Origin: Codonopsis lanceolata
Taxonomy: Eukaryota > Streptophyta > Magnoliopsida > Asterales > Campanulaceae
DNA: 64,000 nucleotides
Assembly (NCBI GenBank): GCA_013146195.2
Contig: CM028384.1
Coordinates: 76,170,728-76,234,727 of the forward strand
Reading direction: 5' to 3'
The stretch's first letter is position 1. Each line of letters starts with the position of its first letter. A model generated the notes under the pieces. The model saw only the letters and a list, made by a program, of their open reading frames with translations, was not told where the DNA came from and did not search any database. Below, piece after piece: positions 57,250 through 64,000 of this stretch. A program made the position numbers and the translations under genes.

Positions 57250-57574
57250 AAGGCATTAAGCGGCTATGAACGTAACAAACTCTAATGCAAGCATGACATG
57301 AACATAATGAAGTCTTTAACATGTTAAGGCATACATTAAGCATGTTATAAATGTGCTAAGGTTCTAGTAAGACTTAGTTAAGTACTAAGGTGATACAGTA
57401 ATTTTAACAAAGCATGCCACGATAGAAGGCATACAAGCAACTACGATCATGGTTGACCCATGCGCGAGCATGGTATGAACAATATGGACTCTAAAACAAC
57501 ATGTTAAGGCACATAATGAACATATTAATCAAGTATAGAAGGCATGTTACAAAGTAGGGTTTTGGGTTCTCACA
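57250..57574 (-). mobile_element. Ty3/gypsy 3' LTR (start only, cut by gap)
   Basis: On minus it starts TGTGAGAACCCAAAACCC at 57574 directly after purine-rich TAGTGGGGAGGA (57575-57587). It shares ACATGTTAAGGCATAC and AAGCATGTTATAA with the LTR at 4156-5129. Confidence 0.75.
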
Positions 57575-59010
57575 TCCTCCCCACTAAAAAGGAATTTAGT
57601 CCCTAAATTCATAACGGAATCATCGAATAGGTAAGGGTATCCTCTCATATCAAGCTCGGTTTCCCAAGTAGTTTCCCAAAATATTCTTCCACAAGACCTT
57701 CACTAACGGATCGAACTCTCTTTGTTCTCAAGACTTGTTCCTTCGTATCAAGAATCCTCACCGCTTCATCATCAAGAAAGGTCGTTCAATAGTAATCTCC
57801 TCATAAGTATGACATGAGACTCCCTTTAAGTACTTGGCGTAGCATCGAGACATGAAAAGACATCATGAACATCCGATATAGAAGGTGGCAATGCCAACCG
57901 ATACGCCAAAAGTTCCAATCCTCTCTAGGATCTCGAAAATGGTCCAATAAATCTAGGAGAAAGCTTACCTTTCATCCCAAATCGCTTAGTACCGCCGAAT
58001 ACTTTCAAGAATACAAAGTCACCTGAAACTCTAAATCACATCCTAGCTATTTTTGTCTACTATGAGTAGAAGAAATCTGTCTCGATAAGTTTCACACTCT
58101 CATTTACCATTTCCGAACGCTTTGCTTCACCAACCATCCCAAGAATCGGTGAACGACACTTACACCCATTTAAAGCCTCATATGGCGCCTCTCAAATAAC
58201 TGAATATGTTGTTATACGCAAATTCTATTAAGTGAAATCTCAACTACCTTTTGAATTCTTAGCTTAGCTGACAAATAAATCTTCCAATACCTCCACCACA
58301 ATACCATCACTAGACACCACGCCTAGAAAAGAACTTGCTCTAGCCGAAAGCACACTTACTAAATTTCGCATAAAGTTGCTTCTTCCGAAGATAGAAAGAA
58401 CCTCTCTTAAATGATTCTTATGTTCCTTTCGACTTGGAGTACACAAGAATGTCATCAATAAATACCACCCCAAAGCAATCAAGATACTCATGAAAAGCCC
58501 TATTCATCAAGTCCAAAAAAACTACAGTGTACATTCGTCAAACCAAAAGCGCATAACCACGAACTCATAATGGCCATAATGTAATGCGGAAGGGCGTCTT
58601 TGGAACATCCTCCTCTCGAACTATCAACCGATAATAGTCACTCTCAAGTCAAACTTAGAATAACCAACCGAAAGATCGAAGTTGATCAAAGAGATCATTA
58701 ATGTGTGCAAGGGATATCGATTCTTGATAGCAACTGTTCAACTGCCGATAGTCTATACAAAGGCGTAAATTACCTTATTTCTTTCACAAACAATATCGGT
58801 GCACGGTGACACACTCGGTTTAATGAACCTATCTTGAAGTTCTTACAACTACTCTTTCCACTTCTCACAACCTCACCTGAGCTATTCTAGAGGCGTTTCT
58901 AGATATAGGCGAAGTCCCCTGCAAAGGCTCAAGGTAAAACTCTAATTCGGTCGGAGGCAAGGCAAGAAGAGGACAAGCACTTGCAAAACAAGAAGTCGGA
59001 CAGCCAGAGC
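57575..59010 (-). pseudogene. Chromodomain Ty3/gypsy (Tekay-like) pol, internally deleted
   Basis: On minus, an RT N-terminal piece (LEPLQGTSPIS, about 58945-58900) is followed by LYRLSAVE/IDYRQLN (about 58780), SKFDLRVGYY-like and EEDVPKTPFR (58620), and the region of FIDDILVYS with KEHKNHLREVLSIF (58440-58400). Then FLGVVSSDGIVVE comes near 58310. Next is the integrase C-terminus (PILGMVGEAKRSE, about 58145; GDFVFLKVFGGTKRFGMKGK, 58015-57960) and a chromodomain-like end (VRILDTKEQVLRTKR, 57770-57725). RNase H and the integrase core are missing between about 58290 and 58230. Many frameshifts; dead. Confidence 0.85.
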
Positions 59011-62000
59011 TAACGAGCTCAACAAAGGTAGATAAGTCGTACACAAAAAATACGGGTCATGGAGAAACGAATCTCGGAAACTAGGGGAAAGAAATACTTA
59101 AATATCATCTCCAATCTCAATTCCAAAGTCAAGTCATCTTGACTCTTGACAGGTTCAAGGACATTATCGAGGTTTACAAAGTTCCAACAAACGTGGACAT
59201 TGAGGTGAAAATTCCCTTATCAACTAAACAAGTGATTCATATGCACGTGCAATAGTTGCACCGAACTAACAAACTTTCCAACAAAGAGTTTTCTGGCTAA
59301 CTAAATTATGCCGGTCATAACACGAATCTCTAGGGTCTAACGCCTTACACTAAAATCAAGTAGTCAATCATCATGGACCACATATTCGCCTTTCAAAGAA
59401 GACATTCAATACCATGTAATTCATTCAATCATGTCACAGTTCAATTTATTCATAACATGATTTTAATATACACGTTGCACATATTTGCACAAGCAAAACA
59501 AGATACCACTTTCAATTTCATTCCAGCTTGGTAACGGGTTCACCAATTCCTATATTATATTATACCATTCTAGTTCTCCGACGAATACCTCTTGATAATC
59601 AAGTCGTGGGCCCTCTCAAGTGACTTCAAAAGCTTTCGCGTTTAGGATGCGAGAGGGGTTACAATTCATATAAGAGCATCCTTTATGAAGGTCTCATGCA
59701 CATAATATATAGTTACATTTAGGCATGGAAATCAATATCATATACATAGTATTTTAATCTACCATGCAAGTATGCCAAGTATGAAACATTCATACCCTTA
59801 ACGATCCACTAATGATAGATAAATCCTTTTACAAGATGCTAATACTCTATTAACGTATTAGTCGAATAACGGTACAAGACAATAACTTAATAATCTTTGG
59901 CTAGCAATTAGTTATTAACTAGTAGACCTCAAATCACTATGGGTCAAGCCGAAACAAGTTGACGATTAATCCAATCATAGATCATGCGATCACCTATCTG
60001 TACTCACCAAGTCTCAACTTGAAACCACAACGATACCTTGATCATTAGGGTATCCCTTCAATCTAAATAACATGCAGCAGGAAAGAGTCCTCCAATTCCC
60101 GACACTAGGCAGCCCAAGCACTCACGATTAGGTACTACAGTAGATGTATACATATAGATAGGGTACAAACTTCATGTAACATAGTATTTTAACTATACTA
60201 TACAAGTATAACAAGTATGGAATAATCGTGTTTTTATCATACATATACACATTCATGCAAGGTAAGGTGGTCTAATATTATTTAGTCAATTTCAAGGAAT
60301 CCACTAAGTAGTTTTCGATATCCAAGTTCAAGAAAATTCAAGTATGTTATTAATCACACAATTAACCACTTATCAATGGTAGGCACAACACAATACCCAA
60401 AGCTAATACTTTCCTCATATATTAGGTTAACAAAGAGGCAAGAACAAAATTTCAAAATCAGTAGGTAGAATATGTTTACCCACAAATACACTACTAATCC
60501 TTTCACATGAAAACACATATAGGTTGAAAACAATTTCGAAAGGTGGCACGTGATTAACTCTTGGCTTATCACAAATTTTAATGTATCATGAATGAAAATA
60601 TTTCATTATTTGAGATAATCTCCTTAACTAAAATTAATATCGGAAGCAAGTACTCAAGTTTCCTCTAAGCAAGCAAGACATGAACACATGATCATGAACT
60701 ATAATGGGTACAAGTATTCATATATCAATTATGAAATATTAATAAGTGCTACTTGAGGCTAAGCCATTCCGCCTCAAAACGCTGCATAATGAATCTTGGC
60801 TGTAGTGAATTCCACGACGATCACTCTTGGGACCGACAAACCGATTTCTATGATTTCAAGTAGCGAAGCAAGGAAACAATGGATCTATAGTAGCGTAACA
60901 CCTACTCTTGGTATAACGTGCCTTGAAAGTAAAACGGAGAAAGGTAATATTCCTTGACACGAACACCGAACTCACGAGAACCTAGATTACAATGAACTTA
61001 GGATTCTAAGTCCTATTCATTAACGAAGAATCTCGCCAATAAGGCACGAAAGAGAACACTCAACGCCATGATTCACACAAGAACTAACCCAACTAGGCCA
61101 TGGAACCTATCCCGGCCGATAGCTAACCTATAAACAAGCTCGATATTAATCAGTGACGACCCGACCCTAATTCGAGGAGGAACCGGCCTGACCGCCCAAA
61201 TAGGGGAAAACAAGTGGACAATAAACATGCAAGGACTCAATTCAAGAAAACGACGTGACGCAACATTAGAGACGAGCACGCCTCGACCCTAAAGGGCCGG
61301 TATTTTTAAAACTTTTAAAACCCGATAAACAATTAAACAATTTGAAACTAAGTCATCGGCGACACTACATGCCTGAACCCAAGCTAACAGCTTTATAGAC
61401 ATGAATTAGATAAGAGCTAATAGTATGCTCAATGAAGACTTATACGTAGTGAACTATTATACAAGATAACCAAAACTCGGCTTACACAATGCCTAAGATA
61501 AAGAGGTTACAAGTACTACAAGAGTTAAACTACAAGTAGCTAAATAAAGCATCAAGATTAAGTTCTATACACATTCCCAAGCATAGTCTAATTGACTTGC
61601 TTAAACCCATCGCCCTTGCAAAATAACAAAAGAAAGGAAGAGGACATCTAATCCACCTCTTCAACTTCAACGTCGACCAAAAGAGAAGCAAAGCACGAAC
61701 ACCGCAATCCTCAACGAGAAGGACCCGCCTTGCTAGGATCTAAAGCAAGAAGGGGAATGGGTAAGTCATAAAGACTTGTAAGCTATCAATCATGCATGTC
61801 ATGGCAATATGCAACATACAAGGCAAGTTATAGTCACATAAGCATAGAGATCATATATCCAAGATGCACATTGTTTCACATAGGTGCTTGAAATTAAATC
61901 ACATAGGATAAGGATATATGGAGAGCCGGCCGCTACGTAGTTCCCGCATACAAGCGTTATCTTGAGCGTGCATGTGTCGATGCGCAAGTACATCGACCTT

Positions 62001-62214
62001 CCGAGGGAATGCCCGGATAGACACCAATGGTGCTCTTGAAGATTACAAAGAAGGGAGTTACTTCCCACCGTGGCCACAAGTGGAGGCGTGTGTGAATCAA
62101 TGACAGACGCCACCGACTCATGCAAATGTCAAGTAGTGTCTACTTAACAAATTTCAAGTAGGGAACGAGGTCGACAAGAGCGATCTCGCTCATGACAAGT
62201 AAATATTCTCATCA
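59011..62214 (-). mobile_element. Presumed gypsy 5' coding remnants and untranslated/LTR DNA
   Basis: No clean gag or protease frame was found. The DNA continues upstream of the gypsy RT on the same strand. It includes gypsy-LTR-like wording such as GTGACGACCCGACCCTAATT at 61152-61171 and GACAAGAGCGAACTC-type words later. The assignment rests on position and style only. Confidence 0.35.
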
Positions 62215-62460
62215 ATAATCAGCAGAATGAGTTCGACAAGAGCGAACTCAACATGTCAAATAGGTATTCCATTACATGACATCAAGAATCAAGCACGGTA
62301 ATCAATCCAATTCTCAAGAGTCTAGAATTATCATCAAAAGTCAGCAGAATGAGTTCGACAAGAGCGAACTCAACATGTCAAATAGGTATTCTATTACATG
62401 ACATCAAGAATCAAGCAAGGTAATCAATCCGAATCTCAAGAGTCTAGAATTATCATTCTT
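62180..62460. repeat. Tandem repeat, period 122 bp (two units plus a partial)
   Basis: AGCAGAATGAGTTCGACAAG recurs at 62221 and 62343, with nearly identical following sequence through AAGAGTCTAGAATTATCAT. A partial third unit precedes it. Confidence 0.88.
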
Positions 62461-62689
62461 AGAGAAACGTGTTTAGAACGTCGTAGGGATTGATCATTGA
62501 GCCGGTATTGTTCAATGGCTCACTTAAGTTAACTCCGTTGAGTCGTCTCTAACAATTCATCCAAGAGAGTTAAGATGCTAAATGCATCCATAACCCTTTT
62601 CTAAGTTCTCGAGTCGAGTAACTAGGCCGTTAATCCACTTAACAACCATAGTAAAGAATTATCAAGTTCAACATCTCATAATTCAAGGG

Positions 62690-62960
62690 AACTTAAGAAT
62701 CATAATTTCAAAAGTTATCAAAAGTTAATAGTCCAAGAACATTAGTTAATCCTAGAAAGGCATAGAACACATTTGCTTCTAAGCATAGGACCCAATCAAT
62801 AAGATGAACAATTCCTAGCATGTGGAACCCTAGAATTCATAATCTTCAAGAGTTATCAAAAGTCATTGGTCCAAGAACAATAGTTGTTCCTAAGGAGGCA
62901 TAGAACACAATTAATTCTAGGCTTAGGACCAAAACAACAAGATGAATATAACATTCAAAA
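62690..62960. repeat. Diverged tandem duplication, about 125 bp
   Basis: TTATCAAAAGTTAATAGTCC followed by GGCATAGAACACAT at 62717-62775 recurs as TTATCAAAAGTCATTGGTCC and GGCATAGAACACAA at 62852-62910. Confidence 0.75.
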
Positions 62961-63198
62961 TCCTTACAAACTCAACTTTTCATCAACAATGGCATGGACA
63001 AGGTAGAAGCATGGGAATCATGAGAAGAGGGGAACATGGCAAGACTAACATACTTCCTAAGGGGAATCAATAGCTTACCTTTCACCAAGGAAGAAGATGG
63101 AAAGAGCACAAACCAATCGGTTGGAACTGCTCAACTCTTCAAGCTCTACACTTTTAATGAAGGGAGCTTGAGCAAATGATGAGAGGATGATGGAGGAC
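62961..63198. other. Non-coding DNA, no feature recognised
   Basis: No ORF or repeat of note. Confidence 0.35.
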
Positions 63199-63375
63199 TA
63201 GAGCCGTCAAAATGGGTCAAACCCGTTGGGTTGGTCCGCCCCGCCTCTTAAAAAAGGTGGGTTGGGTTTCAAAAATATAACCCCGCTAGGAGGCGGGCTT
63301 AACGGGTCTGGTCCGTTTGGGTCGCGGGTTTAGGCGGGGCGGGGCGGGGCGGGGGCGGGTGACCCGCCATTTTGT
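63199..63375. mobile_element. Putative hAT-type MITE with G-rich core
   Basis: The ends TAGAGCCGTCAAAATGGGTCA and (reverse complement) TACAAAATGGCGGGTCA share CAAAATGG..GGGTCA. Multiple GGGTTGG, GGGTC and AACGGGTC words lie between. Five G runs at 63334-63359 give quadruplex potential. No clear 8-bp duplication found. Confidence 0.5.
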
Positions 63376-64000
63376 ATACAAATTGGAGTATTACTTAATA
63401 GTTAAGTAAAATGTTGATGTGTTGTGTGGATCTAGAGAGAACTAGAAAAGGAAAAAGGTTGAAATTTTAAAAACCTTTTCAGTTCACCCACGAGAATGGG
63501 AAGTCTCAAACAATAACTTTTTCTTTCTCTCTCAAAAGCCACTCATTCACTCAATGACTCAAACAACTCTCTCTCTCTCTCAAAACCCCCAACATCGCCG
63601 ACCTACCTCTTAGAAATTAGAATCGGTCATCGTCATCGTCATCGTCGAACCTATTGGCTCTTTCCAAGTCCATCATCGATCTCTCTCTCCGTTTTCTCAG
63701 TCTGTATCGATCTATTTCTTTCAAAATCGGTCGGTCTCACTCTCTCTCTCTCTACATCCTTCGGCGTCCAAGCTCCGGCCAGACCACCGTTGCTCACAAA
63801 CGTGGATAGCATTTTCTTTTTGAGGAAAGATTTGGGTTGCTTTGCATATATAATGAAAGATCTAGGCTGTTTTGTGGAAAGATTTTGGTTTCCATGTACT
63901 GTCTGCTTCGGTTGCTTAGAATGTATATGTTTTGAATTTTCATTACATAGTTATAGTTATAATATTATATACCATATTGAATCATTGATGTTCCTGGAAT
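63376..64000 (+). other. CT-rich, leader-like DNA at window end
   Basis: CT runs at 63568-63581, 63681-63690 and 63739-63754 and a GTCATC repeat near 63626-63646 resemble a plant gene leader or promoter. No ORF of useful length appears before the window ends. Confidence 0.3.

Overview
The window looks like repeat-dense nuclear DNA from a flowering plant, most likely a eudicot. I infer this from SIRE-type Ty1/copia elements, Tat-like and chromodomain (Tekay-like) Ty3/gypsy elements, a MULE, TA-flanked Stowaway-type MITEs, hAT-type MITEs, CTAG-ending Helitrons, an L1 tail with an RNase H domain and a tRNA-like SINE. No rRNA gene, functional tRNA gene or clear single-copy host gene is visible. 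Two runs of exactly 100 N (25714-25813, 57150-57249) mark scaffold gaps.

Layout. 1-4155 (minus): copia copy 1, with a pol broken by stops and an intact, spliced extra ORF beyond pol that leaves the window at base 1. 4156-5129: gypsy LTR. 5200-7305: MULE remnant with a transposase tail on plus and a convergent GRF zinc-finger gene on minus. 7306-17811: Tat-like gypsy DNA with three LTRs and two internal regions; the first is mostly stacked minisatellites, the second is almost only the antisense accessory gene (aORF). 17812-29612 (plus): copia copy 2, heavily frameshifted and crossed by a gap. 29613-30778: second copy of the MULE/GRF segment. 30779-50986: AT-rich DNA with MITEs, a head-to-tail Helitron array, a solitary Helitron flanked by a 122-bp duplication, a SINE-like insertion and two duplicated segments (R1, R2). 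50987-57149 (minus): copia copy 3. 57250-59010 (minus): internally deleted chromodomain gypsy element, followed by gypsy-like untranslated DNA, a G-rich MITE-like element and a CT-rich leader-like end.

Four observations stand out. (1) All three copia copies carry an extra ORF after pol with its own TATA-like box, a CT-rich leader and an intron directly after the ATG; copy 1 is open for 260 codons. (2) The MULE remnant has a convergent two-exon gene for a GRF zinc finger plus a C-terminal membrane helix, in a mudrA/mudrB-like arrangement. (3) The second Tat-like unit has a primer-binding site that extends to about 33 nt of tRNA-Glu-like sequence, and the antisense gene ends inside it. (4) Where repeat copies can be compared, CTG/CAG triplets in some intervals (mainly 17.27-30.5 kb and 52-57 kb) are replaced by CCG, CGG or CG. 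This may be a methylation-linked consensus error, and it would explain many frameshifts.

All family names come from motif recognition and comparison of copies within the window; no database search was possible.
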